A DNA stretch of 46,226 bases from Opitutaceae bacterium (GCA_005786775.1 SYDD01000055.1:1-46226), one strand, 5' to 3'. Numbered from the stretch's first letter, positions 25,207 through 33,626 are shown. A program made the numbers and translations. Notes: generated from the sequence alone by a model not told the origin.

Positions 25207-25998
25207 ATGGCCGTCCGGATTCATCCCACGGCCATCATCGAGCCGGGCGCCCGCCTCGGCGTGGATGTCGAGATCGGTGCTTACGCCTACGTCGGTCTGG
25301 AGGTGGTACTCGGAGATCGTACTCGCCTGCATCACCACGCCTCGGTTGAGGGCGACACGTGGCTCGGCGCTGCGTGCGAGGTTTTCCCCTACGCTTGCCT
25401 CGGCGGGCGTACGCAGGACCTGAAGTTTGCCGGCGGGAAGCCCGGACTGCGCGTCGGAGATCGCAATGTATTCCGCGAATACGTGACCCTTCACGCCGCC
25501 ACGCGGGATGGGGACCTGACCCGAGTTGGCTCGGACAACGTGCTGCTGGCCGCTTGCCACGTGGCCCACGACTGCGTGCTGGGAAACCATATCGTGATGA
25601 GCAATGGGGCGGTCCTCGCCGGACATGTGGTGGTGGAGGATCACGTGGTCGTGGGCGGCTACGGCGGGGTGCACCAGTTCTGCCGCCTCGGCGCGCACGC
25701 GATGCTCTCGGCCACGGCTAAGCTGGTCCACGACCTACCGCCCTACTGCCTTGCCGACGGCACCCCGGCCGAGGTGCGGGCAGTAAACCGAGTGGGGCTG
25801 GAGCGGCGCGGCTTCTCTGCGGAGCAACTGGAGCGCGTGAAGCGGATCCACCGGTTCCTCTACCGCGAGGGCCTCAACCGCACGCAGGCGCTGGAGCGGC
25901 TTGCGGCGGATCCCGATGCCGGCTCGGAGGAGTTCCGGCGGATGTTGGAGTTCGCCCGGGCCAGCGAGCGCGGGCTCGCCCGCGGGGCGCGGGGCTAG
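25207..25998 (+). CDS. lpxA: UDP-N-acetylglucosamine O-acyltransferase
   Basis: First enzyme of lipid A synthesis, 263 residues, moving 3-hydroxyacyl from ACP to UDP-GlcNAc. It has the left-handed beta-helix hexapeptide repeats from IHPTAIIEPGARLG onward, the catalytic His in ACHVAHDCVLG, GGYGGVHQFCRLGAHAM, and the helical C-terminal domain. The ATG at 25207 is preferred over the in-frame start at 25177 because GGAGGGGG (25190-25197) sits 9 nt upstream and the protein then begins as in other LpxA. It is in an operon with lpxC-fabZ. lpxD and lpxB are not nearby. Its TAG stop shares bases CTAG (25995-25998) with the stop of the convergent decarboxylase gene. Confidence 0.95.
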   Translation: MAVRIHPTAIIEPGARLGVDVEIGAYAYVGLEVVLGDRTRLHHHASVEGDTWLGAACEVFPYACLGGRTQDLKFAGGKPGLRVGDRNVFREYVTLHAATRDGDLTRVGSDNVLLAACHVAHDCVLGNHIVMSNGAVLAGHVVVEDHVVVGGYGGVHQFCRLGAHAMLSATAKLVHDLPPYCLADGTPAEVRAVNRVGLERRGFSAEQLERVKRIHRFLYREGLNRTQALERLAADPDAGSEEFRRMLEFARASERGLARGARG

Positions 25999-27413
25999 GC
26001 GAGTGGCTCCCGTTCGACGGCGTCCAGGAGGGCCGTAAGGTCCGCGAGGGTGGTCTGGGGATTCATCAGCGCCGTGCGCAGCCAGCGGCGGCCGCGGAGC
26101 GTCGTCTGCACCAGGTAGTGGCTCCCGTCCGCGAGGATCCGCGCGCGGGCCCGCTCATTCAGGGCATCCACGGCCGCGGGGGCGGTGCCAGGGGGCGTGC
26201 GCCGGAAGCACACGATGTTGGACTCGGGCTCCACCGCGACCTCGAAGCCGGGCCGCTCGCGGATGAGGGCGGCGAAGTCGCGGGCGAGCCGGTGGGCCCG
26301 GCGGACGTGCTCCGCGAACAGCTCCGGATTTCCCCCGCGCCAGAGCGCCGCGATCCGCAGGCTCATACTCAGCTTGGTGCACTCGAACGTGCGCCGGCCG
26401 CTGTCCCACCAGGGCTCCTCCGCGCTGGGGTCGAATAGGTACTGCGCCTCTTGGTTGAAGGCGGCCCACGCGTCGCCCGACTGGCGGAACAGCACGGCAG
26501 TCGCGAGCGCTGGGGTGAGCAGCAGCTTGTGGAAGTCAACCACCGCGGAGTCAGCGCGCTCGATCCCCGTGAGTCGGTCGCGCAGCTCTGGGCAGAAGGC
26601 CGCGGCTGCCCCGTGGGCGCCGTCCACGTGCAGCCAGAGCCCGTGCTGCGCGCAAAAGTCGGCGATCGACTCGATGTCGTCGTAGCTGCCGGTCGAGGTG
26701 GAGCAGGCGGAGGCCACCAACGCGAAGGGGCGGCGACCGCGCCGGCGCGCCTCGGCGAGGGCGGCGGGGAGCAGTTCCGGCCGCAGCTTGAAGCGCGCGT
26801 CGGTGGGCACGGTGATGAGCCCCTCGCGCCCGCCGCCCATCACCTGTACCGCGCGGGCCGTGCAGTAATGGCTTTCCTCCGACGCGATCACGGCCCAGTC
26901 GGGGACCGTGCCGCGCTCAAGGACGGAGGGCCCGAGTCGCCGGTTGCGCGCGGCGAGCAGGGCGGTCAGGTTCGCGAGGGTGCCGCCCGAGGTGAGGAAG
27001 CCGGCGCCGGCGGGCCAGCTAAGCAGCCCGGCGGTGGCCTCGACCACCCAGCGCTCGAGGGCGTTGGCGGCGGGGCCCATCTCGTAGACCCCCATCGCGT
27101 TGTTGAGGAGCTCGCTGGCGAGCCCGGCCAGCGCGGCCTCCGGGGCCGGCGCGCACACCTGGTGGCCCACGTAGCACGGGTGATGAAGTTGGATCGAGCG
27201 CCCGGCGAATTCCCGCAGGAAATCCACCAGCGCGCCGGGCGGTTCGGACATCTTGCGCCGCCAGTGCGCCAGTTCGCCCGCGGGATCCATCGGAGGTAAG
27301 ACGGGCCCCCGCCGCGCCTGCGCGTCCGCCAGCAGGCCGGCCAGCAGGTCCACCACCGCGTGCCCCTCGCGCCGGAAACGCTCCGGGTCGAACGCTGTTT
27401 CCAGGGGGCTCAT
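25995..27413 (-). CDS. PLP-dependent group II amino acid decarboxylase
   Basis: 472 residues of the aromatic-L-amino-acid / glutamate decarboxylase fold (pyridoxal-dependent decarboxylase family). The PLP site is complete: FLTSGGTLANLTAL, the stacking His in SEESHYC, Asp264 in WLHVDGAHGAA, and the Schiff-base Lys296 in VVDFHKLLLTP. Substrate specificity (aromatic amino acid, histidine, diaminobutyrate or glutamate) cannot be read safely. The ATG at 27413 gives the usual family N-terminus; an upstream extension to 27545 merely overlaps hisI in another frame. It begins 7 nt after the hisI stop, so it is the last gene of a DUF971-hisI-decarboxylase operon. Confidence 0.88.
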   Translation of the reverse strand: MSPLETAFDPERFRREGHAVVDLLAGLLADAQARRGPVLPPMDPAGELAHWRRKMSEPPGALVDFLREFAGRSIQLHHPCYVGHQVCAPAPEAALAGLASELLNNAMGVYEMGPAANALERWVVEATAGLLSWPAGAGFLTSGGTLANLTALLAARNRRLGPSVLERGTVPDWAVIASEESHYCTARAVQVMGGGREGLITVPTDARFKLRPELLPAALAEARRRGRRPFALVASACSTSTGSYDDIESIADFCAQHGLWLHVDGAHGAAAAFCPELRDRLTGIERADSAVVDFHKLLLTPALATAVLFRQSGDAWAAFNQEAQYLFDPSAEEPWWDSGRRTFECTKLSMSLRIAALWRGGNPELFAEHVRRAHRLARDFAALIRERPGFEVAVEPESNIVCFRRTPPGTAPAAVDALNERARARILADGSHYLVQTTLRGRRWLRTALMNPQTTLADLTALLDAVEREPLA

Positions 27414-27420
27414 CGCGGCT

Positions 27421-27885
27421 TCAGGCGCGCTTGTAGACGAGCGCCGGATCGAACAGCCGCTCCCCGGTGAACGCGAGCCTCGGCGTGCCCGCCGCGGCGG
27501 CTTCGAGGTCCTCGAGCCGGCGGTAGAAGCAGGAACGGTAGCCATTGTGGCAGCTGGCGTTGGCGGCGCCGCGCTGCTCGACCTTCAGCAGCAGTACGTC
27601 CTGGTCGCAGTCGGTGCGCAGTTCGCGGACCTCCTGGGTGTTGCCCGACTCCTCGCCTTTCACCCAGAGCTTCTGGCGCGAGCGGCTCCAGTAGGTCGCC
27701 TTGCGGGTCCGCAGCGTGTGGGCGAGCGACTCCGCGTTCATAAAGGCGAACATCAGCACCTCGCCGGTCTGCGCGTCCTGGGTGATGCAGGGGATCAGAC
27801 CATCGGGCCCGAACTTGGGCTGCAGGGTCCGGCCGAGCTCGATCTCGGCCGTGGTCGTGCGGGGAGGGAAGCTGGACTGGCTCAT
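27421..27885 (-). CDS. hisI: Phosphoribosyl-AMP cyclohydrolase
   Basis: Third step of histidine synthesis, opening the adenine ring of PR-AMP. 154 residues: the standard domain (ITQDAQTGEVLMFAFMNAESL, KATYWSRSRQKLWVKGEESGN) with the three zinc-site cysteines in TDCDQD and ASCHNGYRSCFYR. A C-terminal extension of about 25 residues is not part of the core. It lacks the HisE pyrophosphohydrolase domain. The ATG at 27885 is the natural start; the frame is open much further upstream only because of the high GC. No other his genes are nearby. Confidence 0.93.
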   Translation of the reverse strand: MSQSSFPPRTTTAEIELGRTLQPKFGPDGLIPCITQDAQTGEVLMFAFMNAESLAHTLRTRKATYWSRSRQKLWVKGEESGNTQEVRELRTDCDQDVLLLKVEQRGAANASCHNGYRSCFYRRLEDLEAAAAGTPRLAFTGERLFDPALVYKRA

Positions 27886-27944
27886 CGGAAGGCAGAGCAA
27901 GCCGGGCGGCTCCGGGCGAGGCAACCCTAAGCTCGCCGTCGCCC

Positions 27945-28241
27945 TCAGGCGGGCAGCGCGCGCAGGTAATCGTAGGTGTACAGCCCGGTGCGGTGGCCGT
28001 CGCTGAATTCGAAGCGCAGGGCGTAGTTTCCCACTCGCTCCCAGCGCGTGACCTTCACCCCAGGGAACTGCCGCGGCCCATCCCCGCCGTAGCGGTTGCC
28101 CAGAATGTCCCGCTCGCCCTGATTGGCCGCGCTCGGAGAGGCCGCCCGCAGACGCTCCGGCAGAAAATAGGACTCGCCCCCGTCGTCCCAGGCGATCGCG
28201 ACCTCGTCCCCGATGAGCTGGATGTTGACCGGCGTGCGCAC
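27945..28241 (-). CDS. DUF971 (gamma-butyrobetaine hydroxylase-like N-terminal domain) protein
   Basis: Small cytoplasmic protein, 98 residues, of the DUF971/GBBH-like-N family, a zinc-binding-like domain often found near Fe-S or ParA/Mrp genes. Typical segments are VNIQLIGDEVAIAWDDGGESYF, RWERVGNYALRFEFSDGH and TGLYTYDYLRAL. The GTG at 28241 is chosen because it gives the usual 95-110 residue length; the frame continues upstream to 28460 through the mraZ control region, which is unlikely to be coding. It is 59 bp upstream of hisI. Its function is unknown. Confidence 0.8.
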   Translation of the reverse strand: MRTPVNIQLIGDEVAIAWDDGGESYFLPERLRAASPSAANQGERDILGNRYGGDGPRQFPGVKVTRWERVGNYALRFEFSDGHRTGLYTYDYLRALPA

Positions 28242-28373
28242 GAGTCGACCGAAACGCCGGCGGAGCCGAAGGCAAACGGCAAACCGACTTCCCAAGGAGT
28301 GAACCGCCGGGCGCTGCCAGCCACCGAATGTGAGTAAGTGAATAACTTCTGTGGGGTTCTGGTGGGGAAAGAC

Positions 28374-28379
28374 TTGACC
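28374..28379 (+). promoter_or_regulatory. Possible -35 element of the dcw promoter
   Basis: TTGACC lies just 5' of the MraZ boxes and upstream of mraZ. A convincing -10 is not visible; the best window, TTGAAA at 28398-28403, is poor and 18 bp away. Support comes mainly from position. Confidence 0.35.
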
Positions 28380-28383
28380 AAAG

Positions 28384-28418
28384 TGGGAGAAGGTGGGTTG
28401 AAATGGGGCAGTTTGGGG
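28384..28418 (+). promoter_or_regulatory. MraZ operator: four TGGGN repeats at 10-bp spacing
   Basis: TGGGA (28384), TGGGT (28394), TGGGG (28404) and TGGGG (28414) occur at exactly 10-bp intervals with 5-bp spacers. That is the arrangement reported for MraZ binding upstream of mraZ in other bacteria, usually with three repeats. Two further TGGGG units at 28352 and 28363 are spaced 11 bp apart. MraZ is expected to bind as an oligomeric ring and repress its own operon. The ATG at 28403 falls inside the repeats, which argues against it as the mraZ start. Confidence 0.85.
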
Positions 28419-28453
28419 CAATTCGCCCTGATTTTGCATTTTTCCCTCCTTTC

Positions 28454-28906
28454 GTGGCACTTGCGGGCAACACCTTCTATACCGGGCTCTTCCGGCATTC
28501 CTTGGACGACAAGGGTCGGTTGACGCTGCCGTCCGCGTGGCGCCAAGCCCACGCGGCGGAGGATCGGTTTTTGGCTACGCCCCATCCGGACGGTTACATC
28601 GCCGTGCTCCCGCCGCGGGAAGTTGAGGTGCTGCACGCCAAGATCTCCGGGATGAAGATGAGCGATGCGAAGGCGCAGGCTTTCGCCGCGCGGTTCTTTT
28701 CCCAAACGCAGGACTTCTCCTTCGACAAGGCCGGCCGCATCGGGCTCTCCGCCGAACTGCTGCGGCACGCGGGGATTGAACGCGAGGCAGTGCTGGTGGG
28801 TACGCTTACCAAGTTCAACATCTACACCCCGGCGCGCTGGCAGCAGGAGGAGGCGCGCGCGGCGGGCGAGCACTTCGGCGATTTGATGCGCCAAATGGAC
28901 ATCTAA
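28454..28906 (+). CDS. mraZ: Transcriptional regulator MraZ
   Basis: DNA-binding protein that represses the dcw operon from its first gene. 150 residues from GTG 28454. Both AbrB-like halves carry the family signature: SLDDKGRLTLPSAWR (about 19-33) and FDKAGRIGLSAELLRHAG (about 93-110). The GTG start gives normal family length and places the operator repeats in the untranslated leader; ATG 28403 would add 17 residues coded by the operator itself. No clear Shine-Dalgarno site precedes either. 140 bp separate it from rsmH, the only sizeable gap in the first half of the cluster. Confidence 0.92.
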   Translation: MALAGNTFYTGLFRHSLDDKGRLTLPSAWRQAHAAEDRFLATPHPDGYIAVLPPREVEVLHAKISGMKMSDAKAQAFAARFFSQTQDFSFDKAGRIGLSAELLRHAGIEREAVLVGTLTKFNIYTPARWQQEEARAAGEHFGDLMRQMDI

Positions 28907-29046
28907 GATGCGCCGCCCGCTGCCAGCCCATCCCGCCGCTGCACCCCGACCCCCGCTGCTCCCGGGTCCGGCACGCCCGCGCCGGCGCGCGATCCTACGG
29001 CTACGGATGCTGGCGCGGTCGGCGCCGGCGGGGAGAGGAGGCGGCA

Positions 29047-30003
29047 ATGCCAAGCGCGGACGTTGAACCTGCCCCCACGGTGATTTCCCCCGGACACCAC
29101 CCCGTCCTGCTCCGCGAGGTGTTGGCGCTACTCGCGCCGCGCCCCGGGGATCGCTTCCTCGACTGCACCTTCGGTGGCGGCGGCCACACGCGCGCCCTGT
29201 TGGCTGCGGCGCCCGGAGTGCAGGTCGTGGCGTTGGACCGCGATCCCGCCGCGCGGGAACGCGCCGAACCCCTGTTGCGCGATTTCCCAGGCGCCCTCGA
29301 GCTGCTCGATCTCGACTTCGGCCGGCTGCGGGAACTCACGCCCTCTGGCTTTCAGGGCATCGTTTTTGACCTCGGGGTTTCCTCGTTTCAGCTCGATGAC
29401 GCCGCACGCGGCTTCTCTTTCCGGCAGGACGCCCCGGCGGACATGCGGATGGACCCGCGCGCCGGGGTGCCGGCCAGCCTCTGGCTAGAAACGGCCACCG
29501 AAGAGATGCTGGTGCGGGCGGTCCGCGACCTCGGCGAAGAGCCGCAGTGGCGCCGGGTCGTGCGCTCATTGCGCGCCGCGCGGGGTTCGGGGTTGCTAGC
29601 TCGCACGAGCTCCCTCGCCGCGCTCATCGCGGACGCCATTCCCACCCCGGTGCGGCATGCGTCGCGAATCCATCCGGCCACCCGTTCCTTCCAAGGAATT
29701 CGGATGGCGGTCAATGACGAGACCGGCGCCTTGGAGCGCGCGCTGCCCGAGGCCTTCGCCCGCCTCGCCCCTAGCGGCGTGCTCGCGATCATCAGCTTCC
29801 ATTCTCTCGAGGACCGGCCGGTGAAGCAGTTTTGCCGCCGGATGTGCGGGCAGCCCGAGAGTGCGGACGATGCTACGCCGCAGGATCTGCGCACGATCCG
29901 GGCCGAGCCGTTGACGCGCCGGCCGATCACGCCGACGGACGACGAAATCGCCGCTAATCCGCGCAGCCGTTCCGCGAAACTTCGCGCCGTGCGCCGCCTC
30001 TGA
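29047..30003 (+). CDS. rsmH: 16S rRNA m4C1402 methyltransferase
   Basis: RsmH (MraW) N4-methylates C1402 of 16S rRNA in the P site. 318 residues: HHPVLLREVLALL at the start, motif I FLDCTFGGGGHTRALL, ALDRDP, then GIVFDLGVSSFQLDDAARGFSF, DMRMDP, IHPATRSFQGIRMAVN, IISFHSLEDRPVKQF, and a basic C-terminus. A strong GGAGAGGAGG-type ribosome binding site precedes ATG 29047. ftsL follows 9 nt after the stop. Confidence 0.95.
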   Translation: MPSADVEPAPTVISPGHHPVLLREVLALLAPRPGDRFLDCTFGGGGHTRALLAAAPGVQVVALDRDPAARERAEPLLRDFPGALELLDLDFGRLRELTPSGFQGIVFDLGVSSFQLDDAARGFSFRQDAPADMRMDPRAGVPASLWLETATEEMLVRAVRDLGEEPQWRRVVRSLRAARGSGLLARTSSLAALIADAIPTPVRHASRIHPATRSFQGIRMAVNDETGALERALPEAFARLAPSGVLAIISFHSLEDRPVKQFCRRMCGQPESADDATPQDLRTIRAEPLTRRPITPTDDEIAANPRSRSAKLRAVRRL

Positions 30004-30012
30004 TTTTACGCC

Positions 30013-30405
30013 GTGAGAAAAGATACCTCCGCCTTCGTCAACCAGCTGCTAGTCTGGCTCCTCGTCACGATCGGCCTCGGCGGGTCCGTCGGACTGGTCA
30101 CCGTCTGGATGCGGCACCAGATTTCCGCCACCGCCAAGGCCAACCGTGATCTCGCGGCGCAGATCGCGCGCTACGACCGGCTGGTGGACGAGACGCGCAC
30201 CCAGATCGAGACGGAGCAGGCTTCGGACAAGCTCCGGCACCTCAATTCCGCGCTCGGCCTTGGACTCGTGCCGGTGAACCAGATTCCGGTCGTGCACGTG
30301 ACGGACAACGTGGTCGAGCGCCTCGCGCGCCGTGCCAATGCAGGAGTACTGACCGACGGGCCGGTGCCCGCGGCCGCGCTACGGATTACCCTGCCGGGGT
30401 TCTGA
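30013..30405 (+). CDS. FtsL-like division protein
   Basis: 130 residues, GTG start. It has a short cytoplasmic tail, one membrane helix (about 9-33), then a periplasmic coiled coil (about 38-78). Sequence similarity in FtsL is low across phyla, so the call rests on topology, size and position between rsmH and ftsI. FtsL bridges FtsQ/FtsB to FtsW-FtsI in the septal complex. The last 50 residues are unlike typical FtsL. It ends 3 nt before ftsI. Confidence 0.7.
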   Translation: MRKDTSAFVNQLLVWLLVTIGLGGSVGLVTVWMRHQISATAKANRDLAAQIARYDRLVDETRTQIETEQASDKLRHLNSALGLGLVPVNQIPVVHVTDNVVERLARRANAGVLTDGPVPAAALRITLPGF

Positions 30406-30408
30406 GCG

Positions 30409-32280
30409 ATGTCGAAGGGCTTCGCCTCCAGTGGCCGGATGGTCCTGATCGGCGGCATTCTGCTGCTGTGCCAAGCGGCGCTGGGCGTGCGGTTGGTCTG
30501 GCTGCACGTCGTTGACCGCGAGGCCCTACTCAAGCCGCTCGCCAAGGTCCGACCGATGCTGATTCCGGAGGCTGCCCGGCGCGGGGACATTCTTGACGCT
30601 CGCGGCGCCCGCCTCGCGACCAGCCGGTCTGAGATCTTGCTTGGGGTGGACCCGCATTCGTTGCTGCCGCGGGACGAGCGGAAGTGGGCCGAACTGGCGG
30701 CGCTGATCGAGTTGCCGGAGAGCGAACTCCGCGAGCGTTTCCAGCCTCGTTTCCGGCGCGGTGGCGTCCGGGGCGAAGAGACCGACGATGCTGGGGAGAC
30801 TCCCGTTCCGTTCGCGCTGCCCACGGCCCACGGGAGCGAGGAGGAGCAGCGGCCGATCACTTGGGTCAAGTTGCGGGAAGATGTCTCCGAGTCCCTCTAC
30901 GAGCGGGTCCGTCGGCTCGACATCCGGGGCGTCTATGGGATCCGGCATTACCGTCGGGTCTATCCGAGCAATGAGCTTGCGGCACATGTGATCGGTTACG
31001 TGAACCGCGAGCACCAGGCGGCGGCCGGGATCGAGGCGTACGCGGACTTTTACCTGCGGGGCCAGCAGGGTTGGCGGGTGGGGGAGCGCGACGGGCGCAA
31101 CCGGGAACTGCCCCAGTTCGCCTCCCGCGAGGTGCCGCGCCGCGACGGGTACAGCGTCGTACTGTCCATCGATTCCACGGTGCAGGACATCGTCGAGCAG
31201 GAGCTTGCGCAGCTCGCGGCCCGCTTTGAGCCCCGCAAGGCCTCGATCGTGGTTAGTGACCTCGACGGGTTCGTGCTAGCGCTCGCGAACTACCCTTCTT
31301 TTAACCTGAACGAATTCAACCGCGTACCAAAGGCAGAGGAGGCGCGGATGAAGAATGCGGCCGTCGCGGACATTTATGATCCGGGTTCGGTTTTCAAAAT
31401 CGTGCCCGCAGCGGGGGCCCTTGAAGAGCGGCTGGTGACCCCGCTGACCGTCCTCGACTGTACGGTCGATCGAGTGGCGCACCGCGGACGGATGCTCTCG
31501 CTGCCGGCCGAGGACCACAAGATGGGTAATCTCACGATCGCGGAGATCCTGAGCCACTCCAGCAACCGCGGGGCTGCGCAGCTGGGGATCATGCTGGGTG
31601 AGGAACGGCTCGAGCGGTACGCGCGCGCTTTCGGCTTCGGCGCGAAGCTCGGATTCCCGGTTGGCGGCGAGGTCGCGGGCATTCTGCACCCTCACCAGCG
31701 CTGGTACCCGATCGACATCACCCGCATCCCGATGGGGCATTCGGTCTCCTCCACGGTGTTGCAGATGCACCAGGCGATGTCGGTGATCGCCGCCGGCGGC
31801 GTCCTGCTGCGGCCGCAGGTGATCCGCGAGATCCGGGATTCCGCGAACGACACGGTCTACCGCTACGGCCGCACGGAGATTGGACGGGCGGTCTCGCCGC
31901 GTACCGCTGCCCAGGTCGCGGCGATGTTGGTCGGGGTTACCCGCAAGGGCGGTACGGCGCTCGAGGCCTCGATTACGGGGTTCGACGTAGCGGGCAAAAC
32001 CGGTACCTCCCAGAAGTTCGTGGATGGCCAGTGGTCCAAGAAGCACCACATCGCGTCGTTTTCCGGCTTTTTTCCTGCGGTTCGGCCGAAGGTCGTAATT
32101 ACCGTGATCGTGGATGATGCCGACCACAAGGCGCCAGGCGGCGTGGCTTATGGCCGCACGGTCGCCGCACCCTCGTTCAAGCGGATCGGCGAGCGCCTAA
32201 TTCCCATCCTCGACATCCGTGCAAGCGCGGCGGTCGTCCCGGCTTTGCTGGTCGCCCGGCGCGAGGGGAACGCTCGATGA
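30409..32280 (+). CDS. ftsI: Septal peptidoglycan transpeptidase FtsI (PBP3), class B penicillin-binding protein
   Basis: 623 residues: one N-terminal membrane helix (about 11-30), a pedestal domain (AARRGDILDARGARLATS, PSNELAAHVIGYVNRE), and a transpeptidase domain. The active site is complete: SVFK with the acyl-serine, SSN, and KTGTSQ. It crosslinks peptidoglycan at the septum with FtsW. The region around residues 105-145 is acidic and low in conservation, an insertion between pedestal elements. Its stop overlaps the murE-like start (ATGA). The intact active site means donor stem peptides are expected, which bears on the missing Mur ligases. Confidence 0.94.
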   Translation: MSKGFASSGRMVLIGGILLLCQAALGVRLVWLHVVDREALLKPLAKVRPMLIPEAARRGDILDARGARLATSRSEILLGVDPHSLLPRDERKWAELAALIELPESELRERFQPRFRRGGVRGEETDDAGETPVPFALPTAHGSEEEQRPITWVKLREDVSESLYERVRRLDIRGVYGIRHYRRVYPSNELAAHVIGYVNREHQAAAGIEAYADFYLRGQQGWRVGERDGRNRELPQFASREVPRRDGYSVVLSIDSTVQDIVEQELAQLAARFEPRKASIVVSDLDGFVLALANYPSFNLNEFNRVPKAEEARMKNAAVADIYDPGSVFKIVPAAGALEERLVTPLTVLDCTVDRVAHRGRMLSLPAEDHKMGNLTIAEILSHSSNRGAAQLGIMLGEERLERYARAFGFGAKLGFPVGGEVAGILHPHQRWYPIDITRIPMGHSVSSTVLQMHQAMSVIAAGGVLLRPQVIREIRDSANDTVYRYGRTEIGRAVSPRTAAQVAAMLVGVTRKGGTALEASITGFDVAGKTGTSQKFVDGQWSKKHHIASFSGFFPAVRPKVVITVIVDDADHKAPGGVAYGRTVAAPSFKRIGERLIPILDIRASAAVVPALLVARREGNAR

Positions 32281-33626
32281 GTGGTCTCCTGCTCACGCCC
32301 CCCTCCGGCCTCGCTCGCCGGGTGCCGCCACCCGCCCGCGCCGCGGCTGGGCGCGCGCGTCTGGGCGACCTACTCACGCCCGAGCAGCGCTTCGCGTCGG
32401 TCGGTCCGCTGGATCGTCCAATCGCGGGCCTTGCCGCGGATGCCCGACAGGTAGTGATGGGCAGCGTCTTCTTTGATGTGGCGCCAGCGGGGGATCTGCG
32501 GTCCGGGCTCGACGAGGCGGTATCCCGCGGAGCGATTGCGGTCGTAAGCCCCCGTCGGCCCCGCGTCGCGTTGGGCCGTGGCCTTACGGTCATCCAGGTG
32601 CCTGATCCGCTTCGCGCGCTCGCGGGGGTCGCTCGCCGCTTCTTTCGGCACCCGGACGTCGCCCTACGCCTCCATGCGGTGGAGGGCGATCACGGTAAGA
32701 CCACTGTCGCCCACCTGCTGCGCGGCCTGCTGGGCACGCCAGCGGAACTGGGTCTGATCAGCTCCGTTCACCACGATCTCGGTTCCCGCGTCCTGCCGGC
32801 TAGCGCCGCCTGCCCGCTCGCGTTTCACGCAGTGCTGGCTCAGATGCGCGATGCGGGCTGCACCGGCGCGGTGATTGAGCTCCCGTCCTGCCCCGCGGAG
32901 GCCGGGTGGCTGGCGGATACGGCGTGGGCCTCGCGACTCGATCTGCGGGTGGCGGCATCGGAGGCTGGAGTGGGAATTCCGGCGCCGTCCCGAAGTCTCC
33001 GTTTACGTGGGGTGGCGGACTGCACGGCCCCGATCCCGGAGCGCCTCCGGGGCGTAGGGGTCAACTTAGAGTTGGCCGTTCGGGCCGCGATAGAGCGGGG
33101 CGTGTCAACGGCCACCGTTGCGGCGCGCCTTGGGCGGTTGCCGCCCGTGCCCGGCCGGGGCGAACCGGTCGCGGTGCCTGGCGGCTTCGAGGTGTGGGTC
33201 GACGCGGCGGACCGGCCGGAACGGCTGGCGTATTTTCTCAGCTTGGTGCGCGCGCTCACTCCCGGTCGCGTGGCGCTGGTGTTGGGTTGTCCCGGTGAGT
33301 GCGACCCGGCGCCCCGTCCGACCTTGACGCGGGTCGGCGAGCAGGGGGCGGAGCTCGTAATGCTTACGGCGGCTGATTCTTGGGGCGAACCCCTGGAGGA
33401 GATCCTGCGCGATATGCTGCGCGGTACCGCGAACCCCGGAGCCATTCGCTGCGTGCCGGATCGTCGGGTCGCCGTGGCCGCGGCTTTGGATTGGGCCCGC
33501 CCGGGTGATGCCGTTGTTATCGCGGGTCGCGGCGCGGCGGCTTTTCAGCGCATCGAGCGGGTTGCCGTGCCGTGTGACGATCGCGGGCTAGTACGCGAAT
33601 GGGCGCGGGGGAGGTCGGGGCTGTGA
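32277..33626 (+). CDS. Degenerate MurE-like Mur ligase homologue
   Basis: 449 residues in the murE position. The outline of MurE is present: an N-terminal UDP-binding-like domain (LGDLL, GLAADARQVVMGSVFFDVAP), an ATPase P-loop (GDHGKTT, 137-143), and a C-terminal domain with VPGR, GCPGECD, PDRR and AGRGAAAFQ. Most functional motifs are lost. GTNGKTT is GDHGKTT; MEVSSHAL is IELPSCPA (200-207); the FTNLSxDHLDYHG segment and carbamylated-Lys region are deleted; DYAHTPD is DAADRPE (309-315); the DNPR amino-acid-recognition motif is ADSWGEP (366-372). The frame is intact and coupled at both ends (ATGA with ftsI, GTGA with murF), so it is probably translated. UDP-MurNAc-tripeptide synthesis by it seems unlikely. 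Confidence 0.82.
   Translation: MSGLLLTPPSGLARRVPPPARAAAGRARLGDLLTPEQRFASVGPLDRPIAGLAADARQVVMGSVFFDVAPAGDLRSGLDEAVSRGAIAVVSPRRPRVALGRGLTVIQVPDPLRALAGVARRFFRHPDVALRLHAVEGDHGKTTVAHLLRGLLGTPAELGLISSVHHDLGSRVLPASAACPLAFHAVLAQMRDAGCTGAVIELPSCPAEAGWLADTAWASRLDLRVAASEAGVGIPAPSRSLRLRGVADCTAPIPERLRGVGVNLELAVRAAIERGVSTATVAARLGRLPPVPGRGEPVAVPGGFEVWVDAADRPERLAYFLSLVRALTPGRVALVLGCPGECDPAPRPTLTRVGEQGAELVMLTAADSWGEPLEEILRDMLRGTANPGAIRCVPDRRVAVAAALDWARPGDAVVIAGRGAAAFQRIERVAVPCDDRGLVREWARGRSGL

Noticed and set aside
27886..28473. Upstream extension of hisI to a 350-residue protein
   Set aside because: The extra 196 residues are in a frame antisense or out of frame to DUF971 and mraZ control sequences, and look like noise.
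28908..29066. 52-codon ORF starting 2 nt after the mraZ stop
   Set aside because: The product is almost only Pro, Arg, Ala and Gly, it overlaps the rsmH start and ribosome binding site, and it has no recognisable feature.
32277..33626. Calling this gene an ordinary MurE
   Set aside because: Position and fold fit, but the loss of nearly all catalytic and substrate motifs makes a functional annotation misleading.
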